Assembly: GCF_012927355.1 (NCBI RefSeq)
Contig: NZ_JABBGK010000001.1
Span: 1,172,649 to 1,236,648, forward strand
Origin: Rhizobium terricola
GTDB lineage: Bacteria; Pseudomonadota; Alphaproteobacteria; Rhizobiales; Rhizobiaceae
Direction of reading: 5' to 3'
DNA: 64,000 nucleotides
A model generated the notes under the pieces. That model was not told the origin of the DNA and did not search any database. It saw only the letters and a list, made by a program, of their open reading frames with translations. This document shows, piece after piece, positions 17,771 through 25,695 of the stretch (its first letter is position 1; each line of letters opens with the position of its first letter). Position numbers and translations under genes: made by a program.

Positions 17771-18685
17771 ATGGCTTCTGTCATTTGCGGTTACCTGCCG
17801 CAATTGCTGTGCGAGTTTCCGTCGATAGACGAGAATCTCATGCGCGATTTCAAGAAGACGGTGGACGCTGGCTTCAAGGCCTTCGTGCGCAGTTATGGCG
17901 ACATTCTGGACACCGCGCTCCAGCCGCTGCAATGGTTCCTCAACTGGCTGCAGGACCTTTTCGTCGACACGCCCTGGATCCTCTTCCTGATCGTCCTGAC
18001 GGCGATCGTCTATTTCGCCAGCCGCAACATGCGCATCACGATCGGCACGGCCGTCTCGATGGCGTTGATCGGTGCGGTCGGGCTCTGGGAAGACACCATG
18101 GTGACGCTTGCCATGGTCACCGTCTGCACGCTCATCTCCATCGTCATCGGCATTCCGATCGGCATCCTGATGGCCCGGTCGGACCGGGTCCAGGCGACAG
18201 TTAATCCGGCGCTCGACGTCATGCAGACCATGCCCAGCTTCGTCTATCTGATCCCTGTCGTGATGATCTTCGGCATCGGCAAGGTGCCGGGCCTGATCGC
18301 CGTCGTCATCTATGCCGTACCGCCGATGATCCGCCTCACCAATCTCGGCATCCGGCTGGTCGACCGCGAAGTGCTCGAAGCGGCCGATGCCTTCGGGTCC
18401 TCACCGCGGCAGAAACTCGTCAACGTGCAGATCCCGCTCGCGTTGCCCACCATCATGGCGGGCATCAACCAGACGATCATGATGTCGCTCGCCATGGTGG
18501 TCGTCGCCTCGATGATCGGCGTCGGCGGTCTTGGCAAGAACGTGCTGCAGGCGATTACCAATCAGTTCTTCACCATCGGGTTCCTGAACGGCTTCGCACT
18601 CGTGGCGATCGCGATCATCTTCGACCGGACCAGCCAGGCCTACGGCAAGCGACTTCAGAAGCATACGGAGGTGATCCATGGCTAG
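17771..18685 (+). CDS. Betaine-type ABC transporter permease (ProW/OpuAB family)
   Basis: Inner-membrane permease of 304 residues with about six to seven helices. It carries the binding-protein-dependent transport signature around EAADAFGSSPRQKLVNVQIPLALP, which docks the ATPase. The N-terminal ~50 residues form a soluble amphipathic tail, as in ProW. The start is placed at the ATG at 17771 preceded by AAAGGGGA; an in-frame upstream start at 17660 would run through the attenuator tail. It ends eight bases inside the ATPase gene. It acts with the binding protein upstream and the ATPase downstream. Confidence 0.88.
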   Translation: MASVICGYLPQLLCEFPSIDENLMRDFKKTVDAGFKAFVRSYGDILDTALQPLQWFLNWLQDLFVDTPWILFLIVLTAIVYFASRNMRITIGTAVSMALIGAVGLWEDTMVTLAMVTVCTLISIVIGIPIGILMARSDRVQATVNPALDVMQTMPSFVYLIPVVMIFGIGKVPGLIAVVIYAVPPMIRLTNLGIRLVDREVLEAADAFGSSPRQKLVNVQIPLALPTIMAGINQTIMMSLAMVVVASMIGVGGLGKNVLQAITNQFFTIGFLNGFALVAIAIIFDRTSQAYGKRLQKHTEVIHG

Positions 18686-19727
18686 TCACGGGATCGAGAT
18701 CAAGGAACTCTACAAGATATTCGGCCCGCGGGGCGAAGACTTCATCGACGCCGTCAAGGGCGGCATTTCGAAGTCGGAACTCAACGGCAAGTATGGCCAT
18801 GTCCTCGGCCTCAAGAACATCAATATCTCGATGCCGGCCGGCGGCATCACCGTGGTCATGGGCCTGTCGGGTTCCGGCAAGTCGACACTGATCCGCCACA
18901 TCAACCGGCTGATCGAGCCGACCGCCGGCCAGGTGCTCTACGACGGCGTCGATGTCTGCCGCATGTCTTCTGATGAACTGCGGGAATTCCGCCGCCACAA
19001 GACGGCGATGGTGTTCCAGAAGTTCGCGCTGCTGCCGCATCGCACGGTGCTGGAGAACACGGTCTACGGCCTCGACATCCAGGGAGTGGACCGTGCCGAG
19101 AGCGACAAGAAGGGCCGCTACTGGATCGACCGCGTCGGCCTTTCCGGGTTCGAACGGCACTATCCGAACCAGTTGTCGGGCGGCATGCAGCAGCGCGTCG
19201 GGCTTGCCCGTGCACTCACCAACGACGCCGACATCCTGCTGATGGACGAGGCCTATTCGGCGCTCGATCCGCTGATCCGCGTCGACATGCAGTCGGTGTT
19301 GCTGGAACTGCAGCAGGAACTGAAGAAGACCGTCGTGTTCATCACCCACGACCTCGACGAGGCGTTGAGGCTCGGCGACAAGATCGCGATCCTGCGGGAC
19401 GGCGAAGTCATCCAGCAGGGCACGGGCCAGGAGATCGTGCTGTCGCCCGCCGACGACTACATCTCCGCCTTCGTCAAGGAGGTCAATCGCGGCCGCGTGA
19501 TCCGCGTGGCCACGATCATGAAGCCGATTGGCGGAGCCCCTGAAGGCATGGCGCTGCCGGCCGACTGTGTGCTGGAACAGGCCGCACGCCTGATGACCGA
19601 AGCCCGCCAGACGGTGGCGCATGCCGTGGACGATGCAGGACGGCCGGTTGGACGGGTCGACATCGCCACGATCATCGCGGCCATGGTGACGCCCGCCAGC
19701 CATGAGGAGGCGGTGGCGGCGGCCTGA
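18678..19727 (+). CDS. Betaine-type ABC transporter ATP-binding protein (ProV/OpuAA family)
   Basis: ATPase of 349 residues for the quaternary-amine importer. Visible are Walker A (GLSGSGKSTLIRHINRL), the signature QLSGGMQQRVGLARAL, Walker B (DILLMDEAYSALDP) and the switch His (VFITHDLDEALRLGD). The insertion before Walker A (DFIDAVKGGISKSELNGKYG) is typical of the ProV/choline-histidine class. A C-terminal ~80-residue stretch fits a reduced regulatory CBS-like region. It overlaps the permease by eight bases, implying coupling. A terminator follows. Confidence 0.9.
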   Translation: MASHGIEIKELYKIFGPRGEDFIDAVKGGISKSELNGKYGHVLGLKNINISMPAGGITVVMGLSGSGKSTLIRHINRLIEPTAGQVLYDGVDVCRMSSDELREFRRHKTAMVFQKFALLPHRTVLENTVYGLDIQGVDRAESDKKGRYWIDRVGLSGFERHYPNQLSGGMQQRVGLARALTNDADILLMDEAYSALDPLIRVDMQSVLLELQQELKKTVVFITHDLDEALRLGDKIAILRDGEVIQQGTGQEIVLSPADDYISAFVKEVNRGRVIRVATIMKPIGGAPEGMALPADCVLEQAARLMTEARQTVAHAVDDAGRPVGRVDIATIIAAMVTPASHEEAVAAA

Positions 19728-19752
19728 CGCCCCGCCCTTCCCCCATATCTAT

Positions 19753-19788
19753 CCATCGGCGACGCGTGTGAGCGGCGCCGATGGTCGT
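19753..19788 (+). terminator. Terminator of the betaine importer operon
   Basis: Perfect 9-bp arms (CCATCGGCG and its complement) around a 14-base loop, 25 bp after the ATPase stop and followed by TCGTGTTT. It separates the importer operon from the betaine-homocysteine methyltransferase gene, which has its own promoter region. Confidence 0.6.
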
Positions 19789-19805
19789 GTTTAACCGTTG
19801 CAGTC

Positions 19806-19825
19806 ATATAAAGAATTCTTTATAT
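19806..19825. promoter_or_regulatory. 20-bp perfect palindrome before the betaine-homocysteine methyltransferase gene
   Basis: Arms ATATAAAGAA and TTCTTTATAT join without a spacer, 31 bp before the start codon, in an AT-rich pocket within GC-rich DNA. Size and symmetry fit a dimeric winged-helix repressor. ArsR-type regulators of the methionine/S-adenosylmethionine cycle are the natural candidates for this gene, but none is encoded in the window. Confidence 0.65.
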
Positions 19826-19856
19826 CCCTCTTCGAAGATCATTCGAGGAAAGAACC

Positions 19857-20873
19857 ATGGCGACTGCATCCAATCCGCTTTCCCAACTCCTGGCCGAAAA
19901 GGGCGTGCTGCTCGCCGACGGCGCAACCGGCACCAATCTCTTTGCCGTCGGGCTGGAGGCCGGCGAGGCGCCGGAGCTCTGGAACGAGAGCCAGCCGGAA
20001 AAGATCACCAAGCTCCACCAGGACTTCGTCGATGCCGGCGCCGACATCATCCTCACCAACTCGTTCGGCGGCACCCGCCACCGCCTGAAGCTGCACCAGG
20101 CGCAGGACCGGGTCTTCGCGCTCAACAAGAAGGCGGCCGAGATCGCCCGTGCCGTCGCCGACAAGGCGCCGCGCAAGGTGATCGTCGGCGGCTCGGTCGG
20201 CCCGACCGGCGAGCTTCTCCTGCCGCTCGGCGCGATGAGCTACGAGGATGCGGTTGCAGCCTTCGTCGAGCAGATGGAAGGCCTCAAGGCTGGCGGCGCC
20301 GACGTTGCCTGGATCGAGACCATGTCGTCGCCGGAGGAGATCCGCGCTGCGGCTGAAGCCGCTGTCAAGGTCGGCATGCCCTATACCTATACCGGCTCCT
20401 TCGACACCGCCGGCAAGACGATGATGGGTCTCGACCCCAAGGACATTCACGGTGTCGCGAAGGACATCGGCGACGGCCCACTCGCCGTCGGCGCCAATTG
20501 TGGCGTCGGGGCTTCCGACATTCTGGCGAGCCTGCTCGACATGACCGCTGCCGATCCGGCCGCCACGGTCATCGTCAAGGGCAATTGCGGCATCCCGGAA
20601 TTCCGCGGCTCGGAAATCTACTATTCGGGCACACCGCCGCTGATGGCCGACTATGCCCGGCTAGCGCGCGATGCGGGCGCCAAGATCATCGGCGGCTGCT
20701 GCGGCACGTCCTGCGGCCACCTCGCCGCGATGCGCTCGGCGATCGACGGCTATACGCCCGGCCCGCGCCCGACCATCGAGACGATCGTCGAGCGCATCGG
20801 CCCGCTGCGCAACAAGACGGCTTCGGAATCCGGCAGCCAGGAAGGCGGTCGCCGCACGCGCCGTCGCGGCTGA
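19857..20873 (+). CDS. bmt: Betaine-homocysteine S-methyltransferase
   Basis: Transfers a methyl group from glycine betaine to homocysteine, giving dimethylglycine and methionine; cytoplasmic, zinc-dependent. The 338 residues form one S-methyltransferase barrel starting LLADGATGTNLFAVGLE. Zinc ligands are the Cys in VGANCGVGA and the Cys pair in IIGGCCGTSCGHL. GAGGAAAG precedes the ATG at 19857. It lies just after the betaine importer with its own promoter and a perfect palindrome. The C-terminus ends in a basic Gly/Arg tail (GGRRTRRRG) also seen in other methyl-transfer proteins of this window. A methyltransferase for a related donor is possible. Confidence 0.87.
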   Translation: MATASNPLSQLLAEKGVLLADGATGTNLFAVGLEAGEAPELWNESQPEKITKLHQDFVDAGADIILTNSFGGTRHRLKLHQAQDRVFALNKKAAEIARAVADKAPRKVIVGGSVGPTGELLLPLGAMSYEDAVAAFVEQMEGLKAGGADVAWIETMSSPEEIRAAAEAAVKVGMPYTYTGSFDTAGKTMMGLDPKDIHGVAKDIGDGPLAVGANCGVGASDILASLLDMTAADPAATVIVKGNCGIPEFRGSEIYYSGTPPLMADYARLARDAGAKIIGGCCGTSCGHLAAMRSAIDGYTPGPRPTIETIVERIGPLRNKTASESGSQEGGRRTRRRG

Positions 20874-20888
20874 CATACACAAAACTGG

Positions 20889-20916
20889 CCGGCGCTGTCC
20901 GCAGCGCCGGTCTTCT
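20889..20916 (+). terminator. Terminator after the betaine-homocysteine methyltransferase gene
   Basis: Perfect 9-bp arms (CCGGCGCTG and complement) with a TCCG loop, 15 bp after the stop, followed by TCTTCT. The tail is short, so termination may be partial. Confidence 0.55.
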
Positions 20917-21014
20917 GCCAGACGGCAAGGCTCAGGCAATCTTGTCCTGCTTTTTCGGCTTTGAGTAACGCTGCGGCCCGTTGCCGTGGCTCAAGCCTAC
21001 GGGAGCATCAAAGC

Positions 21015-21368
21015 ATGGCCGCGCCACAGACCCAATTTCCCGATCGGAATACCGTCGCCGACAATCTCTCCGCTCTCGGTCCCGCCGAGCAGAGCTTCTT
21101 CTCGCTGATGTTCGAAAATCCGATGCAGGACGACGCGCTGCTCGAAGGCCTGCACCTTTACCTCGACCGGGCATCGGAGGCGCGGTTCCTCAACTCGTTG
21201 AAGCTCGAACGCTGCGGCGAGTGGCTCGGCGGTACGGCGCCGTCGCGTCTGCAGATCCGGCTGATGGAATCCGCCCGCTCAAGCCAGCATCCCGCCTATG
21301 TGGCCTTCCGCGCCGGCCTCGCCCGTTCCGGTGGTCTCGACCGCGCCTATCCGAAGGCGGCCGTCTGA
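21015..21368 (+). CDS. Conserved hypothetical protein (117 residues)
   Basis: A soluble, mostly helical protein beginning MAAPQTQFPDRNTVADN, with no signal peptide or membrane segment. GGGAG nine bases before the ATG at 21015 makes this the likely start; an upstream in-frame Met at 20961 lies close to the preceding terminator. No domain was recognised. The order betaine importer, betaine-homocysteine methyltransferase, this gene hints at a link to methyl metabolism, but that is only context. It is convergent with the next gene, with a gap of seven bases. Confidence 0.6.
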   Translation: MAAPQTQFPDRNTVADNLSALGPAEQSFFSLMFENPMQDDALLEGLHLYLDRASEARFLNSLKLERCGEWLGGTAPSRLQIRLMESARSSQHPAYVAFRAGLARSGGLDRAYPKAAV

Positions 21369-21375
21369 GGGTGGG

Positions 21376-22119
21376 TCACGGTCGAGTGCCGATCACCGCA
21401 ATGATCGGTCCGAGCGGCATCCAGCGGTCGTTGCGGCCGAGTTCCGGGGCAAACATGCCGGAAATGGTGCCATCCAGATAAAGCGCGTTGGCGCATCCCA
21501 GCCGGTCGCGGAATAGCCGGGCGAACTGGTGAAAGTTCACCCAATCCCGGCTGATGACCAGATGCACCCTGCCCTCTGCATCGACGCCGACCCCGTTGCG
21601 GATCTTCAGGCTGTCGCTGTCGGGTAGGAATTTCGGGTGCAGTTTGCCGTCGATGACGAGCATCGGCCCTGATTGCGTCGCGAAGTCCGGCGCGGGATTG
21701 CGTTTCAGGTAGCGAGTGGTCTCGGCGACCGCTGCGCGGCCGTCCTTCACGTAGAACACCCCATTCGGCAGCAGGTGGAAGTTTCCCCAGCCGGCTTTCG
21801 TGCTCACCGGTGCCTGCTCGCGCCCGTATTCGATGTGAAGCCCAACGGGCGACAGGTCGTCATGATACATGCCGCCGTTCATCGCGAAGGTCAGCGTGTG
21901 GTGCTCTTTCCAGAGCTGCCGGGCGAGCGAATCGAAGCCGCCGAAAGGCTTTCCGTCCGAATCGGAATGATAGATTCTTAACGCCGGACCGGGCTCGAAA
22001 CTGCAGATCGCGTAACGAGCACCGTCCACGACCTCGTCCCTGCAAGCCTCGGCCGCAACGGCCCAGGACAGTGGCAGGACACTGAAAATCAAAGAAATTA
22101 GCAAGGGAAGCAGGGGCAT
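21376..22119 (-). CDS. Phosphodiester glycosidase family protein (DUF2233), exported
   Basis: A 247-residue protein with a signal peptide (PLLPLLISLIFSVLPLSWAVA). It carries the NAGPA/DUF2233 domain, seen in MNGGMY and SPVGLHIEYG, TQSGPMLVIDG, and the C-terminal ANALYLDGTISGM segment. The family includes the enzyme that uncovers mannose-6-phosphate and bacterial periplasmic proteins of unclear substrate, probably acting on sugar phosphodiesters. The start at 22119 fits the signal peptide, although the ribosome site is weak. It is a single gene. Substrate unknown. Confidence 0.8.
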   Translation of the reverse strand: MPLLPLLISLIFSVLPLSWAVAAEACRDEVVDGARYAICSFEPGPALRIYHSDSDGKPFGGFDSLARQLWKEHHTLTFAMNGGMYHDDLSPVGLHIEYGREQAPVSTKAGWGNFHLLPNGVFYVKDGRAAVAETTRYLKRNPAPDFATQSGPMLVIDGKLHPKFLPDSDSLKIRNGVGVDAEGRVHLVISRDWVNFHQFARLFRDRLGCANALYLDGTISGMFAPELGRNDRWMPLGPIIAVIGTRP

Positions 22120-22334
22120 GGAGGCATCGCTGTGATGGGTGTCACGAAGACGGCCGGCATCACCGACCTTTGCTAAACTACCGGATTTGGACGCCGATTT
22201 ATTAACGCTCGCACATCTTGTTTACCGCTCGTTAACCACGACTGCAAAGGATGCATCTCACGCGGCATGCTTCGCCGCTTTCATCTGCAGAGCGATGACT
22301 TGGCTCAAGACCTTTTTTTCATGAAGGACATGCT

Positions 22335-23045
22335 ATGCCAGTAATTACGTTTGCAAATACCAAGGGCGGTGCCGGCAAGACGACGGCAGCCCTTATCCTC
22401 GCCGGCGAGCTTTCCCGTCGCGGCAACCGCGTCACCATCCTCGATGCCGACCCGCGCGGCTGGATCAGCCGCTGGCACGCGATTGCCGGCGCGGGCAGCC
22501 TGATTTCCGTCGTCGCGGTCAACGAGGAGACGATCGAAACCGCGACCGCCAAGGCCAAGAAGCGCGGCGGCTACATCCTGGTCGATCTCCCGTCGAGCCA
22601 TGATGCGCTGCTCGCCAAGGCCGTCGGCCTTGCCGATCATGTGATGATCCCAGTCCAGGGCTGCGCCATGGACGCCCATGGCGGCGCCGAAGTGCTCGAA
22701 CTGCTGAAGGAACTGGCCGACAAGTGCGACGTGCGCATCCCGCACTCGATCGTGCTCACCCGCGTCAACGCCGCCGTCACCACGCGTGCCCTGCAGGCCG
22801 CGAAGGACTTCCTCGCCGCTCGCGGCATTTCGACCCTGTCGACGGCCATTGCCGAGCGCGCCGCCTATCGCGACGTTTTCGACAAGGGCGGCCTCCTGCA
22901 GTCGATGAACCCGGCCGAAGTTTCCAATCTGTCGAAGGCTCTGGAAAATGCCGCGCGCCTCGCCGACGAGATCGTCGCGCTGATGCCGCAGAAGACGGTC
23001 CGTACGACTGCCACACGCAAGGCGCCCGTCGCCAAGGCGGCCTGA
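22335..23045 (+). CDS. ParA-family ATPase (VirC1/MinD-like)
   Basis: Cytoplasmic deviant Walker ATPase of 236 residues. It has the P-loop (FANTKGGAGKTTAALILAGEL) with the signature first Lys, Walker A' (VTILDADPRGWISRW) and Walker B (YILVDLPSSHDALL). AAGGA precedes the ATG at 22335. There is no partner ParB gene nearby, so it is an orphan of the VirC1-like class common in rhizobial chromosomes and plasmids rather than a replicon partition pair. The C-terminus is basic and Ala-rich (TATRKAPVAKAA). The cargo it positions is unknown. Confidence 0.82.
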   Translation: MPVITFANTKGGAGKTTAALILAGELSRRGNRVTILDADPRGWISRWHAIAGAGSLISVVAVNEETIETATAKAKKRGGYILVDLPSSHDALLAKAVGLADHVMIPVQGCAMDAHGGAEVLELLKELADKCDVRIPHSIVLTRVNAAVTTRALQAAKDFLAARGISTLSTAIAERAAYRDVFDKGGLLQSMNPAEVSNLSKALENAARLADEIVALMPQKTVRTTATRKAPVAKAA

Positions 23046-23051
23046 ACGTCG

Positions 23052-23756
23052 CTATCCGGGCGGAAGGCCGAGGGCTTCCATGTGGAAGCGCAACTGGTCT
23101 TCCGGATAGCGAAAGAACGAGCCGACGGGACAGGCGGCACGGGCAAGGCATCCCTTCGCCCTGCAGCCGTCCCGCCCCTCGGTCGTCGCCAGATGGCGGC
23201 GACAGGTCACCACTTCGAATGTCTCCGCCGTCACGGCTCCGGCGGGACAGGTTTTCAGACAGGGTTTTTCGGTACAGGTTTCACATGGGTGAGACGCCGC
23301 TCGCGCTGTTCGATTGAACGGCAGCGGCTCTGGCAACCCGAGCGCGCCGCGGTAGCCGTGCCAGAGGCCATATTGCGGATGGATCAGAATTCCGAGCGGT
23401 GAGGCGCGCAAGCCCTCCGCCTTCATCGCCCAGGTCTGGAAGGGCTGGTAGGGCGGATCGGACGGAAAATAGGCCGTCGCCCCGCACGTGCCGGCAACGG
23501 CGCCGATCACCTCTTTCGACCAGGCGTCCAGCGGATGTTCGCCGCCCCCGTCTGCCTGCTTCGACCGCCATGCGCGGAAAGGCTCCCAGAGCGAGCCGCC
23601 GATATTGCCGATCAGCAGGACCTGTCGGGCCATGCCTCCGTCGGCAAGCCTCGGCCCGCCATCGCCGTCGACGAAATCGACGACACCGCGCAGATGCAGT
23701 CCGTGCCGTTCCAGTTCGGCTTCAAGCCAGTGCGCGACTTGCAAAGGGCCGCTCAT
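23052..23756 (-). CDS. Ferredoxin-like iron-sulfur protein next to the MttB-type gene
   Basis: A 234-residue soluble protein whose C-terminal half has a cysteine-rich ferredoxin-like region. It reads CETCTEKPCLKTCPAGAV at about 160-177, then a Cys in VVTCRRHL and CxxxxCxxxxxCP (GCRAKGCLARAACPVG), enough for one or two [4Fe-4S] clusters. The N-terminal half has GGSLWEPFRAW and a conserved-looking HPQYGLWHGYRGAL segment, recalling epoxyqueuosine-reductase-like proteins without the cobalamin domain. GAGGGG precedes the ATG at 23756; a much longer reading would overlap mttB and is rejected. Placed 100 bp after the MttB-type gene, it may donate electrons to corrinoid chemistry (inference). Confidence 0.7.
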   Translation of the reverse strand: MSGPLQVAHWLEAELERHGLHLRGVVDFVDGDGGPRLADGGMARQVLLIGNIGGSLWEPFRAWRSKQADGGGEHPLDAWSKEVIGAVAGTCGATAYFPSDPPYQPFQTWAMKAEGLRASPLGILIHPQYGLWHGYRGALGLPEPLPFNRTARAASHPCETCTEKPCLKTCPAGAVTAETFEVVTCRRHLATTEGRDGCRAKGCLARAACPVGSFFRYPEDQLRFHMEALGLPPG

Positions 23757-23857
23757 CGCGGCCCCTCGTATTTGTAATGCGGTCGCCAGACCGACTCCTG
23801 GATCATGTCCGCCACCTGGTCCGCTCCGCCTTGCTCCCTGGCGGGACCGGGATGCCT

Positions 23858-25429
23858 TCAGGAGAAGGCGTCCGGCATGGCGTCCTTGCGCTGGGCAATG
23901 TAGGCGAGCAGCGCTTCGTCGATCGCCGGGTCGAGGGCGGGCGCTTCGTAGTTGTCGAGCCAAGAACGGCAGAGCGTGTTGGCGCGGTCCTCGATGCGCT
24001 TCTTGCCTTCGATCTCCCACTGTTCGAAGGAGTTGTTGTCGGCCAGTGCCGAACGATAGAAGGCCGTCTGGAAGTTCGCCTGGGTGTGGGCGCAACCGAG
24101 ATAGTGGGCGCCCGGGCCGACTTCGCGGATCGCACTCATCGCCTGGCCGTCTTCGGTCAGGTCCACGCCCATCGCCATCTTCTGCATCATGCCGAGCTGG
24201 TCCTGGTCGATCATGAACTTCTCGTAGCAAGCTGCGAGGCCGCCTTCGAGCCAGCCTGCGGCGTGCAGCACGAAGTTGGTGCCGGCGAGCAGGGTCATGT
24301 TGAGCGTGTTGGCGCTTTCATGGGCTGCCTGGGCATCCGGAACCTTGGAGGCGCAGAGCGAGCCACCGGTACGGAACGGCAGGCCGAGACGGCGGGCGAG
24401 CTGGGCGGCGCCGTAGGACACGAGTGCGGGCTCCGGCGTGCCGAAGGTCGGGGCGCCCGACTGCATCGAGATCGAGGCGGCGAAGGTGCCGAAGAGCACC
24501 GGAGCGCCGGGGCGCACGAGCTGGGTGAAGGACGCACCGGCCAGAACTTCGGCCAGGATCTGCGTCAGCGTGCCGGCGACCGTCACCGGGCTCATCGCGC
24601 CCGACAGGATGAAGGGCGAGAGAACGCAGGCCTGGTTGTGGCGGGCATAGACCTTCGCGGCACCGAGCATGGTCTCGTCGAAGACCATCGGCGAGTTCGC
24701 GTTGATCAGGTTCAGCATCACCGTGTTGTTCTCGACGAAATCGTCACCGAAGACGATCTTGGCGAGCGCGACCGAATCCTCGGCGCGTTCCGGCGCGGTG
24801 ACGGAGCCCATGAACGGCTTGTCGGAATATTTGATGTGACTGTAGACCATGTCCAGGTGACGCTTGTTCACCGGGATGTCGACCGGTTCGCAGACCGTGC
24901 CGCCCGAAGAATGGACCGAAGGCGCCATGTAGGCGAGCTTGACGAAATTGCGGAAGTCCTCGAGCGTCGCATATCGACGGTTGCCGTCGAGGTCGCGGAC
25001 GAAGGGCGAACCGTAGACCGGCGCGAAGACGGTGGCGTTGCCGCCGATCCGCACGCTGCGTTCCGGGTTGCGGGCATGCCAGGTGAATTCCGAAGGCGCC
25101 GTCTTCAGGAGTTCGCGGCAAAGGCCCTTCGGGAAGTGCACGCGCTCGCCCTTGACGTCGGCGCCGGCCTTTCTCCACATGTCGAGCGCTTCGGCGTCGT
25201 CACGGAACTCGATGCCGATTTCCTCGAGCACGGTGTCGGCATTGCGCTCGATGATCTCGAGGCCTTCCTCGTCGAGGACTTCGTAGACCTTGATCTTGCG
25301 CTGGATGTAAGGCATCGACGGGCCGGCGCCGCCGCCTGTGCGCGATGCCCTGCGGGCTGCCGCGCCCCTACCCTCTCCGCGTGCCCGACGGCCTGCGCCT
25401 GCGCCCGATTCTGCTGTGATGTCGTCCAT
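23858..25429 (-). CDS. MttB-superfamily corrinoid methyltransferase (glycine betaine MtgB type)
   Basis: Predicted to move a methyl group from a quaternary amine, probably glycine betaine or a relative, to the Co(I) corrinoid protein. The 523-residue sequence has the family core (YIQRKIKVYEVLDEEGLEII, then LNLINANSPMVFDE and SGAMSPVTVAGTLTQILAE). No stop codon interrupts the frame, so there is no pyrrolysine; the non-pyrrolysine branch demethylates betaines rather than trimethylamine. The first 38 residues are a Gly/Arg/Ala-rich tail, and an internal Met (MPYIQRK) opens the conserved body. GAGGAA precedes the ATG at 25429. It is divergent from its corrinoid partner. Confidence 0.83.
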   Translation of the reverse strand: MDDITAESGAGAGRRARGEGRGAAARRASRTGGGAGPSMPYIQRKIKVYEVLDEEGLEIIERNADTVLEEIGIEFRDDAEALDMWRKAGADVKGERVHFPKGLCRELLKTAPSEFTWHARNPERSVRIGGNATVFAPVYGSPFVRDLDGNRRYATLEDFRNFVKLAYMAPSVHSSGGTVCEPVDIPVNKRHLDMVYSHIKYSDKPFMGSVTAPERAEDSVALAKIVFGDDFVENNTVMLNLINANSPMVFDETMLGAAKVYARHNQACVLSPFILSGAMSPVTVAGTLTQILAEVLAGASFTQLVRPGAPVLFGTFAASISMQSGAPTFGTPEPALVSYGAAQLARRLGLPFRTGGSLCASKVPDAQAAHESANTLNMTLLAGTNFVLHAAGWLEGGLAACYEKFMIDQDQLGMMQKMAMGVDLTEDGQAMSAIREVGPGAHYLGCAHTQANFQTAFYRSALADNNSFEQWEIEGKKRIEDRANTLCRSWLDNYEAPALDPAIDEALLAYIAQRKDAMPDAFS

Positions 25430-25695
25430 GTGCGTTTCCTCAATTTCGGCGCGTCGAGCGCTGCTTCATTCTCAATATGCTATTCGAATTCCGATGTGAA
25501 ACATTCCTTAATGCGCCAACCACTTGCGCCACACAGACATTGAGCCAATCTGCGACTGTCGCAACACCGTCGCTTTTCATGACGGCAACGTCGCTTTCGA
25601 AAAGAGATTTTAGCGATATTGAGGTTTAACTGCGTATCAGGCAGTCTTTGTCGGCTGCGACATGAATCGCACAAACAGCTAGCGGGAAGCATCCA
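25430..25695. promoter_or_regulatory. Divergent control region of the mttB-type and corrinoid-protein genes
   Basis: This 266-bp region drives two divergent genes. It contains TGCGAC-T-GTCGCA at 25551-25563, a perfect inverted repeat, and TGCGA-CATGAA-TCGCA at 25656-25671, 25 bp before the corrinoid-protein start. Similar TGCGAC/GTCGCA pairs precede the GlxA-type regulator gene at 39290 and the small gene at 29363, so a shared regulator is possible. Confidence 0.45.

Noticed and set aside
19753-19825. The palindrome before the betaine-homocysteine gene as part of the importer terminator
   Set aside because: The terminator hairpin at 19753-19784 is separate and complete; the AT palindrome lies 22 bp further and close to the next start codon, fitting an operator better.
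23757-24230. N-terminal extension of the iron-sulfur protein to 392 residues
   Set aside because: The extra 158 residues run through the MttB-type gene in another frame and look unlike protein; a ribosome site marks 23756 as the start.
23858-25429. Pyrrolysine-containing trimethylamine methyltransferase
   Set aside because: There is no in-frame TAG or other stop inside the gene, so it belongs to the pyrrolysine-free branch.
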